Shown here one piece after another: positions 42,766 to 53,149 of a DNA stretch of 64,000 bases (position 1 is the stretch's first letter; each line of letters begins with the position of its first letter). Under the pieces are notes generated by a model. That model made no database searches. It was not told the origin of the DNA and saw only the letters and a program-made list of their open reading frames with translations. Location: assembly GCF_000814765.1 (NCBI RefSeq), contig NZ_JWIC01000009.1, forward strand, positions 62,001 through 126,000, written 5' to 3'. Position numbers and translations under genes: made by a program. This stretch comes from Pseudoalteromonas luteoviolacea (GTDB taxonomy: Bacteria; Pseudomonadota; Gammaproteobacteria; Enterobacterales; Alteromonadaceae).

Positions 42766-43523
42766 CTGTTAACCTAGTGCAATATGACATTGCGTGGTTA
42801 GCGCCAGAGCAGAATTTCGCAACGATTGAAACGCTGGTTGCTGATGCGCCTCCTTGTGATTTGCTATTGCTACCGGAGACTTTTGCCACGGGGTTTGCGT
42901 TGCAACAGGCAACTGATGAACAGGCTGCGAAGGCGAGGGCATTTATACAACAGGTGGCTAAACGCTTACAGTGCGTGGTCGCGGGCTCTGTATTGGTGCC
43001 TCATCAAGGTAAAAAAGCCAATCGCTTTTATTGGGTTTGGCCTGATGGAACTGAGCAAACGTATGATAAACGCCATTTATTTTGCCTGGGTAATGAAGGG
43101 GATTATGTAAGCCAAGGGAAGGAAAGAAAAATATTTGAAATCAATGGTTTTAGACTGTTACCTCAGGTGTGTTATGACTTGCGTTTCCCCGTTTTTCAAC
43201 GCAGCAAAAACGATTATGATGTGATGGTGAACGTCGCTAACTGGCCATCAGCAAGACGCTATGCCTGGGATACGCTGCTACGTGCTCGTGCGATTGAAAA
43301 TCAGTGTTTTGTGCTTGCGACCAATCGTATTGGCCAAGATGGTCAAGGGATCGCTCACAATGGCGGTACCGTGGCTTTAGATTATTTAGGGCAAGCGATC
43401 ACCCAGGTTGGTGACGACGAGAATGGGGTGATCAGCGTCATACTTGAAAAAGCAAAACTAGCTGAGTTTAAGCGCCAATTTCCAGCTTATTTAGATGCGG
43501 ATGGCTTTGAACTGAGTGTATAA
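42753..43523 (+). CDS. yafV: Omega-amidase, YafV type (nitrilase superfamily)
   Basis: 256 residues. The nitrilase Glu-Lys-Cys triad is visible: LLLLPETFATGF (Glu ~42), YDKRHLF (Lys ~108) and LPQVCYDLRFPVF (Cys ~141). YafV hydrolyses alpha-ketoglutaramate, the product of glutamine transamination, which pulls the transaminase reaction forward. Overlap with the transaminase gene supports this coupling and a place in methionine salvage (the MtnU role). Confidence 0.92.
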   Translation: MSTLTVNLVQYDIAWLAPEQNFATIETLVADAPPCDLLLLPETFATGFALQQATDEQAAKARAFIQQVAKRLQCVVAGSVLVPHQGKKANRFYWVWPDGTEQTYDKRHLFCLGNEGDYVSQGKERKIFEINGFRLLPQVCYDLRFPVFQRSKNDYDVMVNVANWPSARRYAWDTLLRARAIENQCFVLATNRIGQDGQGIAHNGGTVALDYLGQAITQVGDDENGVISVILEKAKLAEFKRQFPAYLDADGFELSV

Positions 43524-43526
43524 ATG

Positions 43527-43546
43527 GGAGCAGCAAATGCTGCTCC
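43527..43546. terminator. Hairpin between convergent yafV and chemoreceptor genes
   Basis: GGAGCAGCA-AA-TGCTGCTCC, a perfect 9-bp stem immediately after the yafV stop. No long T-run is present. Confidence 0.5.
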
Positions 43547-43554
43547 GTATAGTG

Positions 43555-46500
43555 TTAGACGTTGTATTGATGTACTAAGAGTGCCTGTTGCGGCGCGGCG
43601 ATCTCTGTCGACTGGCTGTTGTCAGTATTGGGCAATGTAAAATAGCCCAGTAAGTTTTTCATTTCCATCGCCTGAGTCGCCATACGTTTTGCCGCGGCCA
43701 TGGTCTCTTCGGTGATGGCAGAGTTTTCTTGAATTAAATCAGTGAGTCTCTGCACCACCACATCGACTTCTTCAATGGCTTGTTTTTGTGTCAATGTAGA
43801 GCGGTTAATGCTGATGATATTTTCATTCACGTCTGCCACCGCTTGTACAATGTGTCCGAGTTTTTCTCCAGAGCTATTGGCGAGGGTGGTGCCTTGTTGT
43901 ACTTTATCGTTGCTGTTGGCGATGATGTCTTTAATTTGTTTGGCAGAAGCGGCACTGCGCCCCGCCAGCTCTCGTACTTCATTAGCGACCACCGCGAAAC
44001 CTCGGCCGTTTTCGCCTGCGCGGGCAGCCTCTACCGCGGCATTTAAGGCCAGTAGATTAGTTTGAAATGCCAGTTCATCAATCACCGATACAATTTCATT
44101 AATGTCTTTACTGGCTGCATTGACCTCACCGATTGCATACACGGTGTCTTGCGACAATGTGCCGCCTTCTTTCGCAATGTTTTGTGCATTATGTGACTTC
44201 TCAACCGCGGTGTCCGATTGCATCGCTACTTGTGTTAGCTCTTCAAGAATATGGCCAGTGCTTGCATTGGCTTCTTCTAGATTAGCTGCTTGCTCTTCGG
44301 TTCGGCGGCTGATCTCAGCATTGCTGGCGGCGATTTCTTCGGTACTATGTGCAACCAAGCTGGCTGCACTTTGAATGCTTTCAATGACGTGTGTGAGTTT
44401 GGTGGTGGTGGTATTGACGTCTTGTTGCAAGGTGGCAAAAACACCGTCGTATTCACCTTCCACTAAGGTACATAGGTCGCCCCTAGCAATGGCGCCGAGA
44501 CTATGTGTGACAGCATGGATCGCGCCTGAGATGGTATCGATAGAGCCATTGACGTCTTCTTTCAGTTGCTGCAACTGACCTTGTAATGTGGACTCGATCT
44601 TATGAGAAAACTCACCTTCGCTCATGGCCGCCATGACGCTGGCAAGCTCTTCGATAACCTGATTTAAGTTATTGACAGTATGATTGATGTCGTGTTGTAA
44701 AGTGGCCAATTGACCTTTTAGCGGTGTATTAATGGTGCGATCAAAGCGCCCATGGCTTATGGCCATCATCACCGATGAAATCTCACTGATGGCTTGGTCT
44801 AAGCTGGCGATAGACAGGTTTACATTGGTTTTCAGCTGTCCAAGTTGACCGTGGGCTGGGGTTGCAATTGGATGTTTAAAGTCGCCTTCACTGACCGCGG
44901 CCATGGTGTTGCCAATGTCTTGCAAGATGGCTTCGAGGTTATCCATACTCAAATTGGTGTCTCTCTTAAGTTGCGCTAATTGGCCTGACAAGGGATGTGT
45001 AATACGTTTAGAAAAATCGCCACCGCTGATGGCACTCATCGTAGAGCTCAATTCATCAATGGCACCACTTAACGCGAGTATGGAATTGTTCACACTGTCT
45101 TTCAAGCGCGCCAGATTGCCATTGGCTTCGACTGTGACCTGTTGTTTAAATTCCCCTTGTTCTACACAACTCATCACATTGATAATGTCGTTCATGGTCT
45201 CGTCAATGGAAGTGACGGAATGATTGATATTGTTTTTTAAAACGTCTAAATCTCCACTCAACGGGGCAGTGATCTGTTGAGTAAATTGCCCTTTGGCCAT
45301 GGTTTGCATCACGAGATTGATTTCTGTTAAAGCCGTTTGCAAACTAGTAGAGCATTCATTTGTGGCGTTTTTTAGCTCTTTGAGCTCGCCATTACACGGC
45401 GCACTTATTCGATCGCTAAACTTACCTTTGGCCATTTGATTAAGTACTCGATTGGCTTCAGAAATAGACAGTTGCAGTGCATCGAGCAAGGAATTGAAGG
45501 CCTGTGCACTTTGTCCGATTTCATCACGAGAACTGATGTCGGCACGTAGCGAAAAGTCCCCGCGAGTTTGTACTGCTCGCATGGTGTTGACGAGATTATG
45601 TACGGGCCGAGATAAACTTCTGGCAAACCATAGTGCGGTAAATAAAATCACAACGATGCTGATGAGCATGACGATTGCCATGGTTTGGCGCAGAGACGCA
45701 ACGGGCGCGAATGCTTCTGCTTCATCGATTTCAGCCAGCAGTGCCCATCTGACATCAAACACCTGTAAATCACTATAGGCAGATAACACGGGGTTACCGT
45801 TGTAGTCGGTGACGACTTTTTGCCCTTGCAGGCCTTGCATAGCCAGCTTGTAAGATTCTGTGGCAATGGTGCCCTTAGCAGGGTTTTCAAAAGAGGCCTG
45901 TACTGAATGATTAATAGGGTCGAGGTATGAATCTGAGCGCATTAATCCATCCGGGCCAACGAGGTAGGTTTCACCACTTTGCCCCAGTCCATGGCGTTCA
46001 CTCATGATGTCATTCAGTGCGTCAATAGAGAGCTGAAAAATTAAGGTTGCTTGAGAAATACCATCAAAATCCAATGGCATAGCCACAAAGCTTGCAGGCG
46101 CATTATATGAGGGTAAGTATGGCTCATAGTCTGCGAACAGCATTTGGTCTTGTTCGATTAAGGCACGATTAAATACGTCGGCGATACTGCTATTGGCATA
46201 TGGACCGGTATTTAAAGAAGTGGCGAAGTCGACTTCTTTAAATACTGAGTACACAATATTACCGCTGTAATTATCGACGATAAAAATATCATAAAGTTGG
46301 TAAACGTCGGTGAGCTCGCGGAAAAATTCATGGTGGCGTTGGTGTGCAAGGTCATAGGCATCGAGGTGCCCAGTGGCATTCAATGCATCTTTCTCACCGA
46401 TGGGATGTGGATTATCTGCTAAATAGCGTGCCTGTAAAGTCATGCCCTGACCAGAGAGCGAATCGACCAATGAATTGAGCGCGACCGTGCTATTTGTTTG

Positions 46501-46863
46501 CTGTTCAAAGCGAGGTAAAAAGGCGTCTTGATAAAACTGTTGTAGATTATTTGGAATGGATTGGGCCGCTTGCGTTTCGTCAAAGCCATCGAGTAAGTCT
46601 TGTGTTGCTGTTATTAAATAGGGGTTGATTGCTAAAGCATGCAGTTTATCTTCGACGGTTTTAAAGTGACGTTCAATGGCGCGCTTTTTGACATTGCCTA
46701 CGGCACCGAGCTGCGCATAAACCTGCTCACTGATGGTATTGGAAGCTTGAATAAGTGAAAAAGTAATAATGACTGTGGCGGGGATGAGGGCGACAAGTAA
46801 AAAGGCGGCCATGAGCTTTTTAGCCAGGTCGAGCGATTTTAGGAATTGGTGTATTCGAGACAT
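43555..46863 (-). CDS. Methyl-accepting chemotaxis protein with a long HAMP array
   Basis: About 1102 residues from the ATG at 46863, set by GGAGGG 7 bases upstream. TM1 is at ~15-38, a large dCache-like periplasmic sensor follows (GLGQSGETYLVGPDGLMRSDS), and TM2 is at ~395-416. Then come about nine HAMP-like units of ~45-50 residues (~418-830): one canonical, followed by repeats of the form M-x-A-x-S-x-G-x-F...PLxGQLxxLKxDxN. The signalling domain at ~835-1085 has the conserved hairpin tip (IVSVIDELAFQTNLLALNAAVEAARAGE). Most receptors have one HAMP. No CheW-binding pentapeptide is apparent at the C-terminus. Confidence 0.94.
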   Translation of the reverse strand: MSRIHQFLKSLDLAKKLMAAFLLVALIPATVIITFSLIQASNTISEQVYAQLGAVGNVKKRAIERHFKTVEDKLHALAINPYLITATQDLLDGFDETQAAQSIPNNLQQFYQDAFLPRFEQQTNSTVALNSLVDSLSGQGMTLQARYLADNPHPIGEKDALNATGHLDAYDLAHQRHHEFFRELTDVYQLYDIFIVDNYSGNIVYSVFKEVDFATSLNTGPYANSSIADVFNRALIEQDQMLFADYEPYLPSYNAPASFVAMPLDFDGISQATLIFQLSIDALNDIMSERHGLGQSGETYLVGPDGLMRSDSYLDPINHSVQASFENPAKGTIATESYKLAMQGLQGQKVVTDYNGNPVLSAYSDLQVFDVRWALLAEIDEAEAFAPVASLRQTMAIVMLISIVVILFTALWFARSLSRPVHNLVNTMRAVQTRGDFSLRADISSRDEIGQSAQAFNSLLDALQLSISEANRVLNQMAKGKFSDRISAPCNGELKELKNATNECSTSLQTALTEINLVMQTMAKGQFTQQITAPLSGDLDVLKNNINHSVTSIDETMNDIINVMSCVEQGEFKQQVTVEANGNLARLKDSVNNSILALSGAIDELSSTMSAISGGDFSKRITHPLSGQLAQLKRDTNLSMDNLEAILQDIGNTMAAVSEGDFKHPIATPAHGQLGQLKTNVNLSIASLDQAISEISSVMMAISHGRFDRTINTPLKGQLATLQHDINHTVNNLNQVIEELASVMAAMSEGEFSHKIESTLQGQLQQLKEDVNGSIDTISGAIHAVTHSLGAIARGDLCTLVEGEYDGVFATLQQDVNTTTTKLTHVIESIQSAASLVAHSTEEIAASNAEISRRTEEQAANLEEANASTGHILEELTQVAMQSDTAVEKSHNAQNIAKEGGTLSQDTVYAIGEVNAASKDINEIVSVIDELAFQTNLLALNAAVEAARAGENGRGFAVVANEVRELAGRSAASAKQIKDIIANSNDKVQQGTTLANSSGEKLGHIVQAVADVNENIISINRSTLTQKQAIEEVDVVVQRLTDLIQENSAITEETMAAAKRMATQAMEMKNLLGYFTLPNTDNSQSTEIAAPQQALLVHQYNV

Positions 46864-47163
46864 GATGTGGCCCTCCGATCCTTGTATTTTTGGCATCAGT
46901 TTGATGCTGTTTGCTACCTTATTCTGTTGTCAGATTATCGAGCCAAACCGGGTAAAACCCTACATAATGTGTGGCTAATAATCGTACAGATTTAAGCTTA
47001 GTGTAGATCACATCTCGATAAGATCTAGGCGTGAATGTTTCTCTAATCTGCACAAATAGTGATTAAATGGTGGTGGGCTTCGCTGGCACCGATGTATTGC
47101 GATAACATGAGGGGGAGGTGTAAAAATAAGTTTGATGAATTTTTGATGATCATTCTTTCAGAC
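46864..47163. other. Intergenic region between chemoreceptor and amidohydrolase genes
   Basis: About 300 bases upstream of the chemoreceptor. Apart from the GGAGGG ribosome site next to its start I see no gene, repeat or convincing promoter. Confidence 0.5.
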
Positions 47164-47191
47164 AAAAAAGAAGCAGCTATTGCTGCCTCTT
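47164..47191 (-). terminator. Terminator of the amidohydrolase gene
   Basis: Read leftwards, GAGGCAGC-AATA-GCTGCTTC is followed by TTTTTT, 24 bases after the stop codon. Confidence 0.85.
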
Positions 47192-47214
47192 GTTAAGAAA
47201 ATACGTCACTGTGG

Positions 47215-50200
47215 TTAGTGCTTCCAGTGATACTTATGTGCCTTTTCTTCCATATACGCTTCCGTATCTGGGTGCATTGGTGTCTTGTTACCGTTTTCAA
47301 AGAAGAATGGCTGACGATCACGTTTTTGAATACCGATTTCATTCATAGTCGCTGCGTCATAAACACGGCCATTCAGGATTGTGTAGGTCACCTTTTCAGA
47401 CTCGCGGATGTCATTCAGTACATCTCCGTCAATGATAACGAGGTCGGCAAGTTTACCTTTTTCAATCGTGCCAATATCGTGGTCCATTGCAAGGTATCTT
47501 GCGCCGTCAATCGTACCACTGCGCAGGGCTTCCCACGGTGTAAATCCGCCTTGTGCCATTGACCATAGTTCCCAATGTGCGCCCAAACCTTCACGTTGAC
47601 CGTGTGCACCAATATGTACTGTGACACCTTTATCACGTAGCTGTTTAGCTGATTTTGCAGCATTGATATGGTTATAGTGATGCTCTGGTGCTTTTTCACG
47701 ACGGATAGACATTGGTTTAACAACATATTCCGGAACGAAGCTCATTAAGCGCTCATTTTCCCATACATTGGTGGTGTTGTAGAAGTAGTCTTCGCCTTTA
47801 ATACCACCATATGCCACATTGAAAGTCGGCGTAAAGCCCGCGTCAGTTTGGCTCCACATTTGCGTAACATCTGAGTAGATATTTGGAATTGGCAAGGCAT
47901 GTTCAAGGCCTGTGTGACCATCAATGATCATGTTCATGTTTTGCTGGAACTTTGAGCCACCTTCAGGCACCACCATGATTTCCATTTGCTTCGCGGCTTC
48001 TAGTACTTGCTGGCGAGTATCACGACGAGGGTGGTTATAACTTTTCACCGAGATTGCACCGGCGTCTTTCAAACGCTTAACGTGGAATTGTGCATCTTCC
48101 AAATTATTGATTGGTGTCTTGTAACCAGGTGCTTCACCAGCATATAAGATACGACCTACAGAGTATATACGCGGCGCCACAGTCAAACCTGCACGTTGAA
48201 GCTCTGCCATCGAGAATACTTCGTTAGAGTTATTTGATGGATCATGAATGGTCGTGACACCAAAGCTGACGTTGGAGAACTGGTTCCAGTTTTGCTCAGG
48301 TTGCAAGTTATGGCTACCGTAGCTGCCGTGTGCATGGGCATCGACTAAGCCAGGGATCACAGTTTTCCCTTTAATATCCATTACTTTTGCTGCACTAGGG
48401 ATGGTGACATCACTGCGCGTGCCCACGGCGACAATGCGGTTATCTTCAATCAGTACCACACCATCTTCGATGATTTCTTGTTGGTTCTCTGCATCACGCA
48501 TAGTCACCACTTTACCACCAACCAGTGCCAGCAAGCCTTTTGGTTTATCTGCCGGTTGCTCGAAGCTCAGGTCAATGCCTTCAGCGGTTAATTCATCTAG
48601 GTTGTCAGATGCATTGTCAACAAATGAGAAAGTGTCTGTGAGTTTTCGTTGATACAGGTTTGGACCAAATGCCCAAGTTAATGCACTACTGTCTGCTTTC
48701 CAATTTAAGAAATCGCCTGAATACTTAGATACCTGTTTTACCGGGAAGGCTTTACCGCCTTTATTGATAGACAGTGTTTTACCTGTGCTGGTGAATGGAG
48801 CAACAAAGGTGTTGAAGTGCTCGATAAATGCAACATAGTTGCCATCGGGTGAGACTTTATAATCAAAGATGAATTCGCCTTTGAAGTGACTGCGTTCTTC
48901 ATGGCCATTCAAATCGACACTTTTTAGCTCTCTACTGGTTTCACTGCTAGCAACGGAGAAATAGATTCGCTCAGGGTTGGCGCCAAAGTGCGGATTATCA
49001 CCACTTTTAACGATGCGTTTGGCTTCGCCACCTTTGGCATCAACGAGGTAGATACCTGGGTGCATTGACCAGTCACCGCTCAGAAGGTAACCACCAGTCA
49101 CTTTTTTGAATAGTACTTTTTTGCCATTTGGCGAGAAGCTAGGTGATATATAATGACCTGGGTTTTGTGTAATGATGCGACCTTTACCGCCTTTTGCAGA
49201 GACGATACGCACACTCCCTAATTCTTGATCGTCATACGTGGTGTATACAATGTATTTACCATCGCGAGAGTAGCTAGGGTAAAATTCAAAGTGGTCGTTT
49301 TGCGTAGTAACACGGCGTACTTTTCCAGACTCAATGTCTTTGATGTATAAATGGCCCAGCGCTTGGAATAGTGCCGTCTCACCATCCGGTGAAATTTGTG
49401 ACCAGCGTGCCAGTTTTACTTTGAAGTTATCAGGGGCAACGTCTACTGCAAATTTAAGTGCCGGTGTGATCTCTTTTTCAGCCACTATGCGTGTTGGAAT
49501 GACCTGCGACTGCTTTGTTGCAATGTCTACTTTGTGGAATACACCACCTGACCAAAATACTAAGGCTTTGCCATCTGGCGTGTAAGCAAATGCAGGTGTA
49601 TTACCCTGCGCGCCATTGGCTTCTTGTAAGTCGCGATCAAGACCTGTGAAGATTTGCGTTTCAATACCTGATTTCAGGTCTTTAACGTATAGTGCGCTGA
49701 TCATTTTCTCGCCGTTGTCTTCGCGTTTTACGAATGCAATTGACTGACCATCAGGACTTGGTGTTGGGCGGATAGCACCACCTGCACCACGGATCACCGT
49801 TTCCTCTTCACCGGTTGCCAAATCCCAAGAGCGGATCTCAAAGACCGATGTTAATGCGTTTTTATTGTATTGCCAGCGTACACCGGCTGTGGCATCGACT
49901 GAATAATAGATCTTTTTACCGTCGGTAGAGAATGCAGGCTCTGCGATGTTCTTTTGTGACTTTGCGCCGTGCAATCTTTCACGTACTAATACCCCTTTAC
50001 CACCCGAAATGTGGTACATGCGTATAGAACCACCAGGAATCGTACGACCTGTGACTTGGCCTTGCTTTACAGCGATATACTGCCCATCAGGTGACCATGA
50101 TGGATTATGAATGAGGTTGTGTGATTCATCAGATACTTGACGCATGTTATCGCCGTTGACATCCATAACCCACAGGTTTTCTGCCCCCGCGCGATCGGAA

Positions 50201-50535
50201 ATAAATGCGATGTGTTTACCGTCAGGTGAGAACTTCGGCTGGAAGTTCCAAGCGCGGTCAGCGGTAATTGCAGTCGCTTTACCACCAGAGATTGGCATCA
50301 CATAGATATCACCCAGCATATCAAAAATAACGTGCTGACCATCTGGGCTGACATCGACATTACTCCACGTTGTTTCATTGGTATCTATGGTGATTGTTTG
50401 CTTGTCGCCAGGCGGGGCGAGTACATCCCATTTTGCAGTGGTTTCCTGCGCACCAGAGGAGGCGAGTGCTGGTGTACTTAATCCGATCAAAGCGGCCCCG
50501 ATTGCAATTGCAATCGGCGATTTAAATAGTGCCAT
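47215..50535 (-). CDS. Secreted beta-propeller amidohydrolase (TolB-like/PD40 plus amidohydrolase)
   Basis: 1106 residues with a signal peptide. Residues ~45-640 form repeated TolB/PD40 blades (VDVSPDGQHVIFDMLGDIYV; PKFSPDGKHIAFISDRAG). The C-terminal ~440 residues are an amidohydrolase: VDAHAHGSYG gives the H-x-H metal site, VKSYNHPRRD a possible metal Lys, GLEHALPIP and VHIGAHGQREGLGAHWEL the further His ligands, and GTIEKGKLADLVIIDGD the typical ending. Such fusions occur in marine gammaproteobacteria and probably hydrolyse peptides or cyclic amides outside the cytoplasm; the substrate is unknown. Confidence 0.9.
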   Translation of the reverse strand: MALFKSPIAIAIGAALIGLSTPALASSGAQETTAKWDVLAPPGDKQTITIDTNETTWSNVDVSPDGQHVIFDMLGDIYVMPISGGKATAITADRAWNFQPKFSPDGKHIAFISDRAGAENLWVMDVNGDNMRQVSDESHNLIHNPSWSPDGQYIAVKQGQVTGRTIPGGSIRMYHISGGKGVLVRERLHGAKSQKNIAEPAFSTDGKKIYYSVDATAGVRWQYNKNALTSVFEIRSWDLATGEEETVIRGAGGAIRPTPSPDGQSIAFVKREDNGEKMISALYVKDLKSGIETQIFTGLDRDLQEANGAQGNTPAFAYTPDGKALVFWSGGVFHKVDIATKQSQVIPTRIVAEKEITPALKFAVDVAPDNFKVKLARWSQISPDGETALFQALGHLYIKDIESGKVRRVTTQNDHFEFYPSYSRDGKYIVYTTYDDQELGSVRIVSAKGGKGRIITQNPGHYISPSFSPNGKKVLFKKVTGGYLLSGDWSMHPGIYLVDAKGGEAKRIVKSGDNPHFGANPERIYFSVASSETSRELKSVDLNGHEERSHFKGEFIFDYKVSPDGNYVAFIEHFNTFVAPFTSTGKTLSINKGGKAFPVKQVSKYSGDFLNWKADSSALTWAFGPNLYQRKLTDTFSFVDNASDNLDELTAEGIDLSFEQPADKPKGLLALVGGKVVTMRDAENQQEIIEDGVVLIEDNRIVAVGTRSDVTIPSAAKVMDIKGKTVIPGLVDAHAHGSYGSHNLQPEQNWNQFSNVSFGVTTIHDPSNNSNEVFSMAELQRAGLTVAPRIYSVGRILYAGEAPGYKTPINNLEDAQFHVKRLKDAGAISVKSYNHPRRDTRQQVLEAAKQMEIMVVPEGGSKFQQNMNMIIDGHTGLEHALPIPNIYSDVTQMWSQTDAGFTPTFNVAYGGIKGEDYFYNTTNVWENERLMSFVPEYVVKPMSIRREKAPEHHYNHINAAKSAKQLRDKGVTVHIGAHGQREGLGAHWELWSMAQGGFTPWEALRSGTIDGARYLAMDHDIGTIEKGKLADLVIIDGDVLNDIRESEKVTYTILNGRVYDAATMNEIGIQKRDRQPFFFENGNKTPMHPDTEAYMEEKAHKYHWKH

Positions 50536-50765
50536 GGTGTATTCCTATATGCTTTAAGCCAAGTCTCAGTCTATCGCTGAGTATTGGTTTCTTGTCTTGT
50601 TGTGAGCTAATTTGTAATTTACCCGTGTAGGATGGCGAATTTTTTTACTAAAGTCGACAAGGTGGCGATAAAAGTGCGCTCAAATGCGGCAGTTTTGCAG
50701 TATTTTTATACAAACTTTGTCTATTTTTATTTAAATGTATTCGTTACCTTGATGTCATAGGCATG

Positions 50766-50798
50766 CAAAAAGCGCCGCACTGATTAGGCAATGCGGCG
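50766..50798 (-). terminator. Terminator of the hybrid histidine kinase gene
   Basis: Read leftwards, CGCCGCA, 12-base loop, TGCGGCG, then CTTTTTGC. Confidence 0.75.
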
Positions 50799-50808
50799 AG
50801 AGTTGAGG

Positions 50809-52968
50809 CTAATTGAGCGTCTGTTGACGAACAAACTGCAAATAGGCTTCTAAGCTTTTTTGCCACAATGCCATGGCTTGGGTTAAATCATCATCACAAG
50901 ACTTACCATCGAGTAAACGACGCTCTATTTTTTTCAAGGCAAGGCCATAGCGGTTAAAGCCCAGCTGCAAAGCGGTGCTGGCTTGGCGATGCAGAGACTT
51001 AATACATTGTTCTTCATCCTCAGTCAGCAACTGTTGGATATGGATTAATTTGTTACGAGCAGACAATACAAACTCATTGTAAATAGAGGAGACTTCATCT
51101 TCGCTGAAACCACTTTTAAGTGAGTTGACGGCGGTATCATCATACAAAGTATCGCTCAACTCGACCCGCATATCCGGCTTTTGCGCTTTTTGTGAGTCAC
51201 TGATGGCTTGACGCAACTTCTCCTGTTTTATGGGCTTACCAACCACATCTTTGATACCAAGAGATAAATATTCTTTGATTTCTTCTGGGCTCAAGCTCGC
51301 GGTAAATGCCAAAAAGGGTGTGCGCTTATTTTTGTGCTCAATCGTTTGTAAGTGCCTCAGGACTTCTTGGCCGGTGAAATCAGGCAAATTCATATCCAAA
51401 AGCACAACGTCGAAGACATATTCTTTCAGGTGCTCTATGGCACTGGTGCCATCGTATGCGAGCTTAATCTTATGCTCGTCCGCAGCCATAAATTCGATGG
51501 CAATTTTACGGTTGAGGTCTAAGTCTTCAACCAATAAAACAGAGAGCCCTGTTGGGTATTCTGGGTTGTGATGGCGCTGCTCTACCAAACTTAACTCGCC
51601 GACAGGCAAACTGACGTCAAAACTAAACGAGCTGCCTTTGCCAAGCTCACTGATGATCTCAAGTTGACTGCCAAGCTTGCTCAGCAAGCGTGCCGTGATA
51701 GCCAGACCAAGGCCTGTTCCACCTTTGGTTTTACCCGCGTTACTCTGTACATAAGGTTCGGTCAGCTTGTCGATGTCCTCTTCTTCGATGCCAGGACCTG
51801 AGTCGACGACGCTGAAGCGCACAATATGAGACATGTTGGCTTCTTCTAGCAGTTCGACGCGAAGTTTGACTTCCCCTTTGTCCGTAAACTTAATGGCATT
51901 ACCTACTAAATTAAGCAAAATTTGCCGCAGTTTTTGTTGGTCGCAGTAATAACATACTTGGTCTGGCAAATCATAGAGCAGCGTAAAAGTGAGTTTCTTT
52001 TGCTCGGCTAGTGGGCTCATCAACAAGCATAGGTTATCGAGCCAACTCTTTAATTCGACATCTTCGGAGGAGAGCACTTCGTCACTTTGATCTAAACTGG
52101 CGTAATCGAGTACCTTGTCTATCAATAAATTGAGAGATTCTGCGGAGTTGATAATGGCCTCACAATAGGCTTTGCTATGCTGATCATGACTGCGGTTAAG
52201 GACCAGTTGTGCACTGCCTAAAATACCATTTAAAGGGGTGCGGATCTCGTGGCTGATAGTGGATAAAAATAAACCGCGAATTTCGAGATCTTTTTGGGCT
52301 TTTTCGGTCAGTTTATTGAGGTTAAGTTCGCGCCGCTCATTACATAATAGTGCCATGCCAGTGGCATAGAAAATGGGGGCTAAAACGCCATTAAAAAAGA
52401 TGGCGATCGAAAACCATGGGTCGACAAATAAGGATACTTGGTCGACGTCTCCCATGAATAACGAGCGTCCTATAAAAGCCGTGAAAATAAAGCTGAGGAC
52501 GATTAAATAAACGATGCTGCCATTGGGGTATTGCTTACGAGCATAACGTATAAAGTAATAGCTCAGTAAGATCGCTTCGACAATATGTTGTAGATCAGAG
52601 ATTAAAATCCGTTTTCGCAAATTATCATCGACCATTGCATAGTAAATGAGTGCAGAGAGCAGGGCCAAAGTGGCAAATAAATAGGTCCTGAATTCGATGC
52701 CTCGCTGCCCTAAAAACTGACTTATTGCCCAACAATGTATGATGGATGCCAAAAATAGTAAGGTGTTTGCAATACCAATGGTTTGCCACTGAGATAAAAA
52801 GCTATGCAGTGCAAACATAGATATGGCAGCAAATAGGATAAGGGGGTAAAAAATGTATAACAGTACGCCTGGTGTGTTTTTATTCGCACGCCAAGTTAAG
52901 TAATTGATGAGCGTCATCATCGCTGTCATTGCTGCACTGGCTACATACAGGGTTTTATGGTCCAACAT
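50809..52968 (-). CDS. Hybrid sensor histidine kinase with REC and HPt domains
   Basis: 719 residues. About seven membrane helices (~5-210) form the sensor. HisKA has the phosphoacceptor in FLSTISHEIRTPLNG (His240), HATPase_c has LVGNAIKFTD, DSGPGIEE and GGTGLGLAI, and a REC domain (~470-590) has Asp525 in VLLDMNLPDFTG and Lys in VGKPIKQ. The C-terminal helical region has LHRQASTALQLGF, fitting the HPt pattern with His660, so a His-Asp-His relay within one protein is likely. No separate response regulator with a REC phospho-site is adjacent; the LuxR-type gene 182 bases upstream is the nearest candidate partner. Confidence 0.92.
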   Translation of the reverse strand: MLDHKTLYVASAAMTAMMTLINYLTWRANKNTPGVLLYIFYPLILFAAISMFALHSFLSQWQTIGIANTLLFLASIIHCWAISQFLGQRGIEFRTYLFATLALLSALIYYAMVDDNLRKRILISDLQHIVEAILLSYYFIRYARKQYPNGSIVYLIVLSFIFTAFIGRSLFMGDVDQVSLFVDPWFSIAIFFNGVLAPIFYATGMALLCNERRELNLNKLTEKAQKDLEIRGLFLSTISHEIRTPLNGILGSAQLVLNRSHDQHSKAYCEAIINSAESLNLLIDKVLDYASLDQSDEVLSSEDVELKSWLDNLCLLMSPLAEQKKLTFTLLYDLPDQVCYYCDQQKLRQILLNLVGNAIKFTDKGEVKLRVELLEEANMSHIVRFSVVDSGPGIEEEDIDKLTEPYVQSNAGKTKGGTGLGLAITARLLSKLGSQLEIISELGKGSSFSFDVSLPVGELSLVEQRHHNPEYPTGLSVLLVEDLDLNRKIAIEFMAADEHKIKLAYDGTSAIEHLKEYVFDVVLLDMNLPDFTGQEVLRHLQTIEHKNKRTPFLAFTASLSPEEIKEYLSLGIKDVVGKPIKQEKLRQAISDSQKAQKPDMRVELSDTLYDDTAVNSLKSGFSEDEVSSIYNEFVLSARNKLIHIQQLLTEDEEQCIKSLHRQASTALQLGFNRYGLALKKIERRLLDGKSCDDDLTQAMALWQKSLEAYLQFVRQQTLN

Positions 52969-53090
52969 AAAGACTTTGTTAACAATTAATAGACGTACCT
53001 AGGATAGAGCGAAGACCTAATGCAGTAAAGCAAAGCGCCAAGAAAATAATGAGATAGCAAGTATAGAGATTAAGTGATAGGAAAAAATAC

Positions 53091-53117
53091 AAAAAGCATG
53101 CGAGGTGCATGCTTTTT
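53091..53117. terminator. Terminator downstream of the LuxR-type regulator gene
   Basis: AAAAAGCATGC-GAGGT-GCATGCTTTTT, a symmetrical strong hairpin that separates the regulator from the kinase gene. Confidence 0.9.
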
Positions 53118-53149
53118 ACAGACTTTAGAAGTGTACTCGATGATGAGTA

